Positions 8,787 to 17,249 of a stretch of DNA of 64,000 nt are shown here, piece after piece. Each line of letters begins with the position of its first letter. The stretch's first letter is position 1. Both the position numbers and the translations under genes were made by a program. The DNA is from Sphaerisporangium melleum (GTDB lineage: Bacteria; Actinomycetota; Actinomycetes; Streptosporangiales; Streptosporangiaceae): assembly GCF_014646695.1 (NCBI RefSeq), contig NZ_BMNT01000030.1:47961-111960 (forward strand). The letters run 5' to 3'. Under the pieces are notes generated by a model. That model was not told where the DNA came from and did no database searches. It saw nothing but the letters and a program-made list of their open reading frames with translations.

Positions 8787-9587
8787 TTGACCCGATTACC
8801 CATGGTCATCGTGGCGACGTCCCTGTGCATGGTCGCCGCGTGCACCACCTCGCCCCCCACCCCTGCCCCCGATGAATCCTCCGCGGGCTGGCAGCCGGTC
8901 CCGCAGGCCGTGCCCGATGACGATGAGGAGGACGAGGAGGGGTTCATCGAGATCTGCGTCACGAAGAACACGCGGGTGCGGGTCGGCTACCGCGGATGCG
9001 ACGACGCGCGGCCCGGTGTCACCTGGTATTTCCTCCCGATGGACGCCCGGGTCCCCGCCGTCGGGTCGACGGCGAAGCGCGGCTCGGTCAAGAAGCCGCA
9101 GACCGATGAGATCCTCCGGGCGCCCGCGAAGGGCGGCAAGGGTGAAGACGTGGGGATCGCCGACGTCGAAGACCGCGTCGAGGTCTGTGTGGTCAGGACC
9201 ACCCGGATCCGGGTCTCCGACAGCAGGTGCGAGCACCACCGGAAGGGATACGGCTGGTACTACATCCGGATCGACGGCCGGGTGCCGGCGGTGGGAAAGC
9301 AGGCGGAGGGCGGCTCGTTCCGGAAACCGTACGCCGAGGCGTACCGCGCCCGCCGGAAGGGCGGCGACGCCGCCAGGGCGGCGATCGACTACGAGGATCC
9401 GGACGAAGAAGAAGAGGAGGAGGAGTACTGCACCACGACCATCGACGGCGAATGCGTCGCCACCAACCGGTGCACGCAGACGCTGGACGGCGTCTGCACC
9501 GACTCCGGTGACAACTCGTCAGAGCCCCGCCGCACCTGCAGTCAGGTCTTCGTGAACAAGCACTGGACGCGCCACTGTCGCCCATGA
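8787..9587 (+). CDS. Secreted lipoprotein with two tandem domains
   Basis: A 266-residue protein. It starts at TTG 8787 with GAGG just upstream (ATG 8802 is the alternative). The short signal peptide ends in the lipobox VAAC (Cys19), followed by a Thr/Pro-rich linker and an acidic stretch (DDDEEDEE). Two copies of a domain of about 48 residues follow: EICVTKNTRVRV ... WYFLPMDARVPAVG and EVCVVRTTRIRV ... WYYIRIDGRVPAVG, each with two cysteines and ending in a GSxxKP/GSFRKP motif. A second acidic run and a Cys/Thr-rich tail close the protein. It is probably anchored to the outer face of the membrane. I know no function for this family. Confidence 0.82.
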   Translation: MTRLPMVIVATSLCMVAACTTSPPTPAPDESSAGWQPVPQAVPDDDEEDEEGFIEICVTKNTRVRVGYRGCDDARPGVTWYFLPMDARVPAVGSTAKRGSVKKPQTDEILRAPAKGGKGEDVGIADVEDRVEVCVVRTTRIRVSDSRCEHHRKGYGWYYIRIDGRVPAVGKQAEGGSFRKPYAEAYRARRKGGDAARAAIDYEDPDEEEEEEEYCTTTIDGECVATNRCTQTLDGVCTDSGDNSSEPRRTCSQVFVNKHWTRHCRP

Positions 9588-9648
9588 GCCGCCCGCCTGG
9601 CAGGCCCGGCCCGTTCGGTACGAGCCGGGCCCTGCCGGTGCCTCGGGA

Positions 9649-10923
9649 TCAGGCGACCTCGCCGATGGTCGTCTGCTGGGGGAACAGGTCGTCGAAGACC
9701 GCGGTCCGGTCGAAGGACATCGCGCGGGTGCGGGCACGGACCTCCAGGTCCCGCCGCTCGGAGACCGGCATGTCCAGGACCACCCGGTCCAACGCCGCGG
9801 CCAGGCCCGCGATGTCCCCGGGCTCGACGATGACGGCGGTGTCGCCGACCGCCTCCAGCGTGCCACCCGTCGCGGTGGTGACGATCGGCCCGCCGCCGGT
9901 CAGCATCTTCTCGGCCAGGGCGATGCCGAAGGTCTCCACGAAGTCCGGCTCGGGCTTGGTGGGCAGGGTGTAGGCCGCGCAGCCGCGCATGAGCAGCGGC
10001 TTCTCGTCGTCGTCGACGTCGGTCAGGAAGATCACCTGGTCGTCCTCCTTGGCCATCGCCTGCACGTGCTCCAGCGCAGGGCCGTTGCCGGCGACGACCA
10101 GCTTCACCCGCGACCGGCTGCGCATCTGGCCGAAGGCGATCAGCAGGTCGTAGATGCCCTTGGCCCGGGCCACCCGGGACAGGAACAGGATGTACCCGTC
10201 CCGTTCCAGGCCGCGGCGCGCGAGCGCGGCGTCCACCTCGGCCGGGTCGGGGTCCAGGAACGCCGAGGAGTCGATCGGCGGATAGCTGACCGTCACACGG
10301 CGCCGGCACTGCTCGGCGAAGGCCGTGCCGGAGTGCGCGTCCACCTCCTCGGCCGAGGCGATGATCTCCTGCCGGGTGTACTCCGACACCGCCACGACCT
10401 CGTCGTTGGCCAGGAACGTGGTGAACAGCGCCGTCGCCGCGCCGAACCGGCCGTCCCGCAGGCACGAGCGGATCACGTTGGTCACGTCCGAGCCGACCGC
10501 CTTGGCGATCGTGTGCACGTCGGGGGCGAACCCGGCCGCGCGCGCGGCGGCGACCGCGTCCACGACCACGTTGGTGTGCGGCGCGAGGTACATGGAAAGG
10601 CAGGTGGTCGGCACCCGCTCGGCGAGCAGCTCGACCAGCCGCCCGGTCAGCCCGGCCTGGTGGCGCCCGTCCGGCACCCGGTAGTCGCCGACCGGCTCGG
10701 GCCGCTCCACGGTGATCCCGGCGCTGTACGGCAGCAGCCGGTCCAGCGGCTTGAGCGGCAGCCCGGCGGCCTGCAGCGCGGGAATCGGCCAGGTCAGCAG
10801 TCGTACGTCGTCGAACCCGCGGGTCAGCGCCACCTCGGCGAGATTGCGGGCCTCGCCGGAATGGCCGCAGATGACCGGGTCGGCCCTGACCACGATGACA
10901 AGACGGCGGCGGGGAGGGGTCAT
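9649..10923 (-). CDS. GT4-family glycosyltransferase
   Basis: A 424-residue GT-B-fold glycosyltransferase. The N-terminus carries the acceptor domain (GHSGEARNLAEVAL). The C-terminal nucleotide-sugar domain has YILFLSRVARAKGIYDLL, VKLVVAGNGP and the E-x7-E element in EPDFVETFGIALAEKMLTGG, typical of family GT4 retaining enzymes. The ATG at 10923 lies 6 bases after the stop of the GH92 mannosidase, so the two form an operon. A mannose- or glucose-handling pathway is suggested by that neighbour, but donor and acceptor are not determined. Confidence 0.9.
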   Translation of the reverse strand: MTPPRRRLVIVVRADPVICGHSGEARNLAEVALTRGFDDVRLLTWPIPALQAAGLPLKPLDRLLPYSAGITVERPEPVGDYRVPDGRHQAGLTGRLVELLAERVPTTCLSMYLAPHTNVVVDAVAAARAAGFAPDVHTIAKAVGSDVTNVIRSCLRDGRFGAATALFTTFLANDEVVAVSEYTRQEIIASAEEVDAHSGTAFAEQCRRRVTVSYPPIDSSAFLDPDPAEVDAALARRGLERDGYILFLSRVARAKGIYDLLIAFGQMRSRSRVKLVVAGNGPALEHVQAMAKEDDQVIFLTDVDDDEKPLLMRGCAAYTLPTKPEPDFVETFGIALAEKMLTGGGPIVTTATGGTLEAVGDTAVIVEPGDIAGLAAALDRVVLDMPVSERRDLEVRARTRAMSFDRTAVFDDLFPQQTTIGEVA

Positions 10924-10929
10924 CAGGCT

Positions 10930-13065
10930 CTACTCCGGTGTCGCGAAAGGATCTGAAAGAGATGGTGGGCGGATTCCCCGCCCCCAGGCCGAAGGCTCCG
11001 GGCCGAGCCGCAGATGCAGCCGGCCACCGCGGTGCACGGTCGCCGCGCTCAGATGCGTCGCGTGCAGCGGTTCGCCGTTGAGGGTAGCCGACTGCACGTA
11101 CTGCACCGGCGGGTCCCGGTCGACGCCGTCCACGCCGATCGGCGTCTCCCGGTGCCCGCTGGTCTCGATGACGAACTCGTTCTCGCCCGCCCGCAGCACG
11201 GCCCGTTCGAACGCGGGCGCGTTGACCAGGAACAGGCTCTGCCCGGCGACCGGGAACAGCCCGAGCGACGCCCAGGCGTACCACGAGCTCAGGCCGCCGG
11301 AGTCGTCGTTACCGGGCAGCCCGCCGGGGCCGGTGCCGAACTGCCAGGTCAGCGCCGCCTGCACCACCTCGGCCGTACGGTCGGGCCGGCCCGCGTAGTG
11401 GTAGGCCCACGGCGTCTCCATGTCGGGCTCGTTGTTCAGCCCCTCGAACCGGTTCAGGGCGTACCCGGCCGCCATCTCCGCCGGCTGCGGGCGCCGGCCG
11501 GGCTGCTTGACCGGGGCGGCGCCGAAGCCGAAGAACCGGTCCAGCTTGCCGATGAAGGCCGCGTCGCCGCCGGCCAGCGCGATGCGCGCGGCCATGTCGT
11601 GCAGCAGCCGGAACGAGTAGTTCCACTTGCCGCCCTCGTAGAACTCCGAGTCGCGCAGCAGCCCCGTGCCCGGGTCGAAGGCGTTGACCCACTGACGGCT
11701 GCGGTTCTCCAGGTCGTCGGCCAGCCGCCGGTCGTTCAGCGCGCGGGCGAGCTGCGCCGTGCAGTGGTGGGCGTAGGCGAGGTCGAGGGTGTGCGAGATC
11801 GGGTGCACCACTCCGTGCTCGAAGAAGTCCTCGCCGTACATGCGGCGCAGGTCGTCCACCATGTGGACCAGCGCCCAGTTCCAGTCGAGGCCCGCCCAGC
11901 CGAGCGCGTGGGCGTCGGCGATCGCGGTGTGCACCAGCGCGCTGCCCTGGCGGAAGAACCGGTCGGCGCCGCGGGCCATGCGGTACCCGATGGGGAAGTT
12001 GCCCTCCTCCTCGCAGACCCGGATCAGCGACTCCAGCAGATCCACCGCCCGGTCGGGGGCGATGGCCGCGAGCAGCGGCAACTGCGTCTTGTAGATGTCC
12101 CACATGGTGCACACGTCGAACGCGTACGGCCCGCCGGTCGGCCAGAACGGGCTCTCGTCGTCGGCGACGCACGGCTTGATCAGCGAGTGGTAGAGCGACG
12201 TCGCGAACACGGTGCGGCGGTTCGACGTGCCCCCCTCGACCTGGACCCGGTCGAGGTGCTCGCCCCAGTGGGCACGCGTACGGGAGCGCACTGCGTCGAA
12301 CGCCGGCTGGGCCTGCCCGCACTCGCGTTCGAGGTTCTCCCGCGCCTGCTCGCACCCGCGCAGCGAGAACCCGAGCCGCACCTCGATGGTCTGCCCCGCG
12401 ACGGCCGGACCCATGAAGAGCAGGCCGAACGGCCGCAGGTTGGTCTGCCGGATGCTGTCGAAGTCCAGCCGGGTGCCGCCGTCGATCAGCCGCCGGTCGT
12501 ACCAGAGCATCTGCCGCCAGCGCGGGCTGTCGACCTCCAGGTACACCGACAGCGGCACGCCCTCCATCACCACCGTGCCCTGGGCCCGGCCGTGGCCCAT
12601 GCTCTCCACCTGCGCCCGCAGCGGAATCGTGCGGCCGAGCTCGATCGCCAGGCCGCCGCAGGACAGGTCGACCACCACGCGGGCGCTGCTGTGCCGCGGG
12701 AAGGTGTACCGGTGCACGGCGACCTTGGCGCCGACGGTCACCTCGCAGCGGACCCCGGTGTCCAGGGTGGCGGCGTAGTAACCCGCCTCCGCCACCTCGT
12801 CGTGCAGCGGCCAGGCCTCGCCGAGCGCGTCCAGCGGCTGCACCATCGGGGTGACCCGGACGTAGTTGTAGTACTTGCGGATCGCACCGGTGCCGGACTG
12901 CTGGAAATGGGTGAACCCGGACGCCTGGAGTTGCTCGAACATCTCCTCCGGCACGCCTTCGGTGTTCTTGCCGTACCTGCCGTAACCGGTCGGGTACGCC
13001 CCGGAGTAGGCGCACGCCGACACCATGCCCAGCGGCGACGTGGCACCCGGATGGGTGTTGCCCAC
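10930..13065 (-). CDS. GH92 alpha-mannosidase-like glycoside hydrolase
   Basis: At least 711 residues from GTG 13065. GH92 hallmarks are present: VGNTHPGATSPLGMVS, GYGRYGKNTEGVPE, WDIYKTQLPLL, NNEPDMETPWAYHYAG (catalytic acid region) and GNDDSGGLSSWYAWASLGLF. The family consists of calcium-dependent exo-alpha-mannosidases. The conserved N-terminus continues in frame upstream to about 13161 (DFVDPFIGTAATDLP), but no ATG, GTG or TTG occurs between that segment and a TAG stop just before it, so the annotated start loses about 32 conserved residues. The true start may be a rare codon or hidden by an indel in the GC-rich tract at 13170-13200. No signal peptide is visible. It forms an operon with the GT4 gene. 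Confidence 0.9.
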   Translation of the reverse strand: MGNTHPGATSPLGMVSACAYSGAYPTGYGRYGKNTEGVPEEMFEQLQASGFTHFQQSGTGAIRKYYNYVRVTPMVQPLDALGEAWPLHDEVAEAGYYAATLDTGVRCEVTVGAKVAVHRYTFPRHSSARVVVDLSCGGLAIELGRTIPLRAQVESMGHGRAQGTVVMEGVPLSVYLEVDSPRWRQMLWYDRRLIDGGTRLDFDSIRQTNLRPFGLLFMGPAVAGQTIEVRLGFSLRGCEQARENLERECGQAQPAFDAVRSRTRAHWGEHLDRVQVEGGTSNRRTVFATSLYHSLIKPCVADDESPFWPTGGPYAFDVCTMWDIYKTQLPLLAAIAPDRAVDLLESLIRVCEEEGNFPIGYRMARGADRFFRQGSALVHTAIADAHALGWAGLDWNWALVHMVDDLRRMYGEDFFEHGVVHPISHTLDLAYAHHCTAQLARALNDRRLADDLENRSRQWVNAFDPGTGLLRDSEFYEGGKWNYSFRLLHDMAARIALAGGDAAFIGKLDRFFGFGAAPVKQPGRRPQPAEMAAGYALNRFEGLNNEPDMETPWAYHYAGRPDRTAEVVQAALTWQFGTGPGGLPGNDDSGGLSSWYAWASLGLFPVAGQSLFLVNAPAFERAVLRAGENEFVIETSGHRETPIGVDGVDRDPPVQYVQSATLNGEPLHATHLSAATVHRGGRLHLRLGPEPSAWGRGIRPPSLSDPFATPE

Positions 13066-13371
13066 CTGCGGTTTCGGCCACCACCAGGTGCCGGCCAGAC
13101 CATGCGCCTGAGGCAGGTCGGTCGCCGCTGTACCGATGAAGGGATCAACGAAGTCGAGGATGGCCGGACTCTACCCGCCCCCGCCCCCGCCCAGGTTTCA
13201 GCCACGTGAACAACTTCGTCAACCTTCCCAAAACCCCCGCCACCCCCACGAGCAGCGGCTCCCAGCAACCCGCCCTCGCGCCGTCCTAGCTCGATGTCGG
13301 GTCTCGGGAGTCTTTTGGACCCATGTAGGCCGACTCACAGCGGACCGAGGAAGTCGCCCCGTCCCAGGCGG

Positions 13372-14373
13372 TCATCCCAACGGCTTGACACTCGGCACTC
13401 GTGGCGTGACCACGGTTCTCGCCAACCGGTCGTGCAACGTCCGGCCATCGGGGTCGAGGAAGGTCCACAGCACGTCAATCACCAGGACGAACGGCCCCAC
13501 GACCGGTACGAACACCGCCCCCGGGAACACCAGCGTCCGCAGCGCCACCCGGCCCACTCCCGGTTTCGCCTCCCCTGCTCCGGCCAGGCGGATCCGCAGC
13601 AACCACTTGCCCAGCGTCCACCCCTGCCGGCTGTGCTGCGCCCAGAAGTACGCCAAGACCATCGGCAGAGCGATCAACCGGTCGGGATCCATGCTGACCG
13701 GCGACACGCACATCGCGTTCACCAGCCCCCAGTTCGTGGCGAACGAGGGGGAGCCGTCGAGGCCGGTCACCAACAGGACGAGTGCGACGACGAAGGGAAG
13801 GGCCACAACGAGGATCACGTAGTCCACCAGAAGCGCCGCCACTCGGCGCCAGGTGACCCCGGCCGCCGGTCTCTGTGCCGTGGCGATACCCGTGATCCGG
13901 GCGGCGAGCAGGACGAGCGCCGCGGCACCCAGCAGGCAGAACTGGGTAGCGCCCCAACTGCCCAGCACGGTGGCGAACCACTCGGGGCTGAGCATCGTGA
14001 TCATGCCGCAGTCGTCCGGATCCGGAAGTCCATAGGCGGGGACGGCCGGCTCGAGGACCGCGATCAGCGCGAGAGCACCCGCCGCCCGTCGTCCTTCCTG
14101 CCTCGCGCTCTTGTGTCCCAGGCAGGCGATGAAGACCACGACGACCAGCAGCACCGGAACGGCCGCCGCCGTCACGTCCCGCAGGAGCACATCCAGATCG
14201 CCGCGCAGCGGGTCCAGCGGCGACGTCTCCATCGACCCGCCGAAGCAGGCGCGTATCTCCGGCTCGCCGGGCTGGAGCCGGAAACGCCACTCCTCCCACG
14301 TCGGAAAGGCGGCGACGGCCGCGGCCGCCATCCAGGTCGATAACGCGGCCCTCGACAACTGCGGGGAGTTCAC
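13372..14373 (-). CDS. RDD-family membrane protein
   Basis: I prefer GTG 14373 (MNSPQLSRAAL) because GAGAGGG lies upstream; a TTG at 14403 would add 10 residues. The protein is about 333 residues with a hydrophobic N-terminal half (segments around LLVVVVFIACLG and LLGAAALVLLAAR) and a C-terminal RDD domain. The RDD features are the Arg and Asp in WRRVAALLVDYVIL, the Gly/Lys pattern in GWTLGKWLLRIRLA, and the terminal DPDGRTLHDRLARTVV. RDD proteins are poorly characterised; some are linked to transport. It stands alone: the DprA-like gene points away, and the GH92 gene is on the same strand more than 200 bases downstream. Confidence 0.88.
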   Translation of the reverse strand: MNSPQLSRAALSTWMAAAAVAAFPTWEEWRFRLQPGEPEIRACFGGSMETSPLDPLRGDLDVLLRDVTAAAVPVLLVVVVFIACLGHKSARQEGRRAAGALALIAVLEPAVPAYGLPDPDDCGMITMLSPEWFATVLGSWGATQFCLLGAAALVLLAARITGIATAQRPAAGVTWRRVAALLVDYVILVVALPFVVALVLLVTGLDGSPSFATNWGLVNAMCVSPVSMDPDRLIALPMVLAYFWAQHSRQGWTLGKWLLRIRLAGAGEAKPGVGRVALRTLVFPGAVFVPVVGPFVLVIDVLWTFLDPDGRTLHDRLARTVVTPRVPSVKPLG

Positions 14374-14664
14374 CCGGGCATCCCTCTCAAGATCGACCCC
14401 CAAACCCTAACGACCCGGCGCGTCCACCACCCCGATCACCGTGAAACCGATCGTTGCTGGAAACAAGGGCTCTTCAGCGTCCATTAGCGCGTCGGCTGGG
14501 CTGTCAAGACGCCAAGACGGTCTAGATCAGGCCGGCCAAACCCGTGTCCGCGTACGACCCTCCCGGCACGATGGACCACCACGGCCGCACGCGCGTCGGC
14601 CCTCGTTCTGCCCGTCTGTCGACCCTATATTGAGATCGAACCTACATTCGAATTGGTGGCGACC
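14374..14664. promoter_or_regulatory. Intergenic region before the DprA-like gene
   Basis: About 290 bases between divergent genes. The right part is relatively AT-rich just before the DprA-like start (TATATT and TACATTCGAATT near 14630-14655) and may hold its promoter, but I cannot assign -35/-10 boxes with confidence. No ORF with family features is present. Confidence 0.35.
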
Positions 14665-15564
14665 ATGTGCACACCTGAAGAACGCGCCGCGGTGCTCGCC
14701 CTGACCAGAGCCACCAGCGATCGGCCGTGGCACCACACCTCGCGCGTTGTCACCGGCAGACGCAGCGCCAAGGCGCTGATGGACGGTGACTTCACCGGTC
14801 TGGACGAGGACGACCGTGCCCACGCCATCCACGTTGTCACCCGGCTGCGACCTGGCGATCTCACCTGGGCGGGGCACCTCATCGCCGCCATGCGGGCCGA
14901 GGGCGTTCACCTGGTCACCGTGCTGGACGAGAGCTATCCCGGCAACTTGTACGACGCGTACAACCGCCAGCCGGTCCTGTGGATCCGCGGTCGGTTGTCG
15001 GCCCAGGACCTCCGGGCGGTCGCCGTCGTCGGTGAGCGGGACGCCGGCCACGCTGTCCAGGCGGCCCGCGCCCTGGCCAGGGCAGGGTCGACCGTCGTGG
15101 CGGGGCTGCGTTCCGATCTCGACGCGGCCGTCCACGAAGCCGCGCTGGCCTGCGGTGGCCGCACGATCGCGGTGCTGGCCGGTGGCATCGCGTCCCCGGC
15201 CGGCCTCGGCCAGTACGCCACTGTGGCAAAGGAGATAGCCACCGGCGGCGCGGTGGTCTCCCCGTTCTGGCCGGACACCATGCCGAGCGACGAGACATCC
15301 GCCCTGTCGCGGGTGGTGATCAGCGGATTGGCCGGCTCGCTGTACGTCGTAGATGGCCGTGACAACGGCCTTTCGCAGCGACAGGCCGAGGTCGCGCTCG
15401 ACCACGGCACCCATGTCTTCGTGCCCCACTCGCTCCACCAGACACAACAGTGGGTCGCCACAGTGGGCTTCCGGGGAGGTATCACTGTCGTCCAGGACAT
15501 TGACGACCTGACCCGCCAGACCGTCAATCTGATAGATATGTGCCGGCAGACGACGACCTTCTGA
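14665..15564 (+). CDS. DprA-like DNA-processing protein
   Basis: About 299 residues from ATG 14665 (MCTPEERAAVLALTRA), preceded by GGTGG; a TTG at 14653 is the alternative. It has a Rossmann-like core as in DprA/Smf: VAVVGERDAGH (loop corresponding to the G-S-R motif), TIAVLAGGIASPAG, and TGGAVVSPFWP, equivalent to DprA's G-x-x-(I/L)-S-E. Canonical DprA loads RecA onto single-stranded DNA, but this copy has diverged motifs and sits alone with a phosphoribosyltransferase instead of the usual topA/xerC context. It overlaps the next gene by 25 bases. A role in sensing DNA or nucleotides in a two-gene conflict system is inferred. Confidence 0.82.
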   Translation: MCTPEERAAVLALTRATSDRPWHHTSRVVTGRRSAKALMDGDFTGLDEDDRAHAIHVVTRLRPGDLTWAGHLIAAMRAEGVHLVTVLDESYPGNLYDAYNRQPVLWIRGRLSAQDLRAVAVVGERDAGHAVQAARALARAGSTVVAGLRSDLDAAVHEAALACGGRTIAVLAGGIASPAGLGQYATVAKEIATGGAVVSPFWPDTMPSDETSALSRVVISGLAGSLYVVDGRDNGLSQRQAEVALDHGTHVFVPHSLHQTQQWVATVGFRGGITVVQDIDDLTRQTVNLIDMCRQTTTF

Positions 15565-16376
15565 TCATGGGGAACGCCGAAGCGTTCACCAATCGGTTCC
15601 TGCAGCTCTATCACAACGTTCCGCCCGTCCGTCCCGGCGTCTGCCGGATCTGCCATTCCGGGCCGAAGGACCGCCTGGATACCGGCGAACCGTATGACAT
15701 CTGCGCCAGCTGCGCCCGCACCACAGCAGGCTTTCATGGGCACAGTCAGTATGTCGTGCCCATCTCGCTCGCCGTGAAGGACTCGCAGTTGTACGACGTC
15801 GTGGTCCGCAAGAGGGACCCTGCGGGGCCCAGCGGCAGAATGGATCGACTCGTCTTCCTGGCCGCCACGGTCGCGCGTTTCTATCGCACACATGCCGAAT
15901 GCCTTGCAGAGGCGGCCGGTGGACCACTCACAATGGTCACCACCATTCCCAGCGCCCGGCTGGAAAGGCCTATCCCGGCGTTTCACGCCTTGCCGAAAGT
16001 CGTGCAGAAGGTCGGTGCCTTCGACAAATTCAAGAAGCCCATCCTGATGACCAACGACGAGTTCGCGCCCGTGCTGGCCGAGCGTGAGTCACACAAGGAT
16101 GCCTTCTGGGTGATGGGCGGCCGGATCGACGGCCACCGAGTGCTCCTGCTGGACGACCTGTTCGTGTCCGGCGCCCATGTACAGAGCGCCGCGTCCGCAC
16201 TGATCCGACATGGTGCGGCGGCCGTGGTCGCGCTCGTGATCATCCGCTTGCTCGACCCCGAATCCAATCCGCACAGAAAGCGGATCTGGGCCGAGGCCCG
16301 CGCCGAGCCGTTCAGTTTCGATCGCTGCTGCTTACGCGGCCCGACCGACCGACACGTCCAACCGAACGCTCACTAG
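15540..16376 (+). CDS. ComF-like zinc-ribbon phosphoribosyltransferase
   Basis: Starts at GTG 15540 inside the DprA-like gene (ATG 15567 is the alternative); up to 278 residues. A zinc ribbon is formed by Cys35-x2-Cys38 and Cys55-x2-Cys58, followed by a type I phosphoribosyltransferase fold with the PRPP loop VLLLDDLFVSGAH around residue 205. ComF/ComFC proteins share this zinc-ribbon/PRTase layout. The overlap with the DprA-like gene implies coupled translation. Both DprA and ComF act in natural transformation, yet this organism type is not classically competent, so the pair may act in DNA or nucleotide-linked immunity. Confidence 0.83.
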   Translation: MPADDDLLIMGNAEAFTNRFLQLYHNVPPVRPGVCRICHSGPKDRLDTGEPYDICASCARTTAGFHGHSQYVVPISLAVKDSQLYDVVVRKRDPAGPSGRMDRLVFLAATVARFYRTHAECLAEAAGGPLTMVTTIPSARLERPIPAFHALPKVVQKVGAFDKFKKPILMTNDEFAPVLAERESHKDAFWVMGGRIDGHRVLLLDDLFVSGAHVQSAASALIRHGAAAVVALVIIRLLDPESNPHRKRIWAEARAEPFSFDRCCLRGPTDRHVQPNAH

Positions 16377-16654
16377 ACCCGGGCAGAACGGCAGCTGCAA
16401 GGCGGGCTCCGTGGCTCGGCCGGGTCGGACATTGACGCGAACCTGAACCGCGCGGTGGGCGTGCCCTCTTCGAGGGCGGTGGTCCGATTTTGGACGTGGC
16501 GAGGCGGTCGTCGGCCCGCACGCCTGGGAGGCAGCCGGTTCTCCTTCGGTCACCCGCGGATCGCCCATCGCGCGTCCTTGTCGTTATCCGCTACTTTGGG
16601 GAGCAGGCTGATTCGTCGATGGTCCGGGCGTGCCGCTGAAAGCGCCCATGTCAT
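16377..16654. other. Intergenic, no gene recognised
   Basis: Some 280 bases between the phosphoribosyltransferase and the SpoU methyltransferase. Short ORFs here are Arg/Ser-rich without domain features. I see no clear promoter, repeat or RNA. Confidence 0.4.
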
Positions 16655-17218
16655 GTGCCTTCATCTCCTCGGCGCCGGAGCGCTCCGCACTCTGCGGTGA
16701 GCGGGCGCGCCGTACGGGTCCGCACCCGTGAAGACCTGCGAACCGAGCGGCGGCGACGCCCGCCGCGCTGCTTGGGACATCTGACCGCCGCGCCGCTCTG
16801 GCCGCTGCACGGGGTCAATCTCGGGACCCTGCTCCGCACGTGTGACGCCGTCGGCGCCTGCCTGGCCGTACCCCGCCTGCCATGGGTGCCGGAGGCGATC
16901 CGCCGGGGGAACACGCTGCGCCAACAGGCCTGCGTGCACTGGGTGGGCGATCCGCTGAAGTGGCTCGCCCGGCAGCGCTCGGCCGGAACCGCGGTGCTCG
17001 GTGTCGAACTGGCCGAAGACGCGGTACGGCTGGCGGACCTGCCCATGGCCCGTCGGCCGACCATCGCGCTCCTCGGCCACGAGAGCGACGGCATCCCGCC
17101 TGAGGCGCTCGACCTGCTCGACCAGGTGGTCGAGATCCCGATGATCGGCACCGGGGCCAGCCTCAACGTGGCGGTCGCCGGCTCCCTCGTCCTCTACAAA
17201 CTGGCCGGTTTCGCCTGA
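16655..17218 (+). CDS. SpoU/TrmH-family RNA 2'-O-methyltransferase
   Basis: A knotted (SPOUT) methyltransferase. The three SpoU motifs are visible: NLGTLLRTCDA (motif 1, Asn and Arg), IALLGHESDGIP (motif 2, Gly-x-Glu) and EIPMIGTGASLNVAVAGSL (motif 3). It would methylate the 2'-hydroxyl of a tRNA or rRNA ribose using SAM. GTG 16655 gives 187 residues; GTG 16697 (MSGRAVRVRTRED) is an equally good start, giving 173. The N-terminus is short compared with TrmH proteins that have an L30e-like substrate domain, so it is a minimal catalytic-domain type. It is convergent with the ABC exporter gene. Confidence 0.87.
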   Translation: MPSSPRRRSAPHSAVSGRAVRVRTREDLRTERRRRPPRCLGHLTAAPLWPLHGVNLGTLLRTCDAVGACLAVPRLPWVPEAIRRGNTLRQQACVHWVGDPLKWLARQRSAGTAVLGVELAEDAVRLADLPMARRPTIALLGHESDGIPPEALDLLDQVVEIPMIGTGASLNVAVAGSLVLYKLAGFA

Positions 17219-17249
17219 TACCTGGCGTGGTCCCTTAGGTGTGCTCGTT

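Noticed and set aside
11014-13209. Plus-strand ORF of 731 codons
   Set aside because: Antisense shadow of the GH92 mannosidase; composition is Arg/Pro/Val-rich without family motifs.
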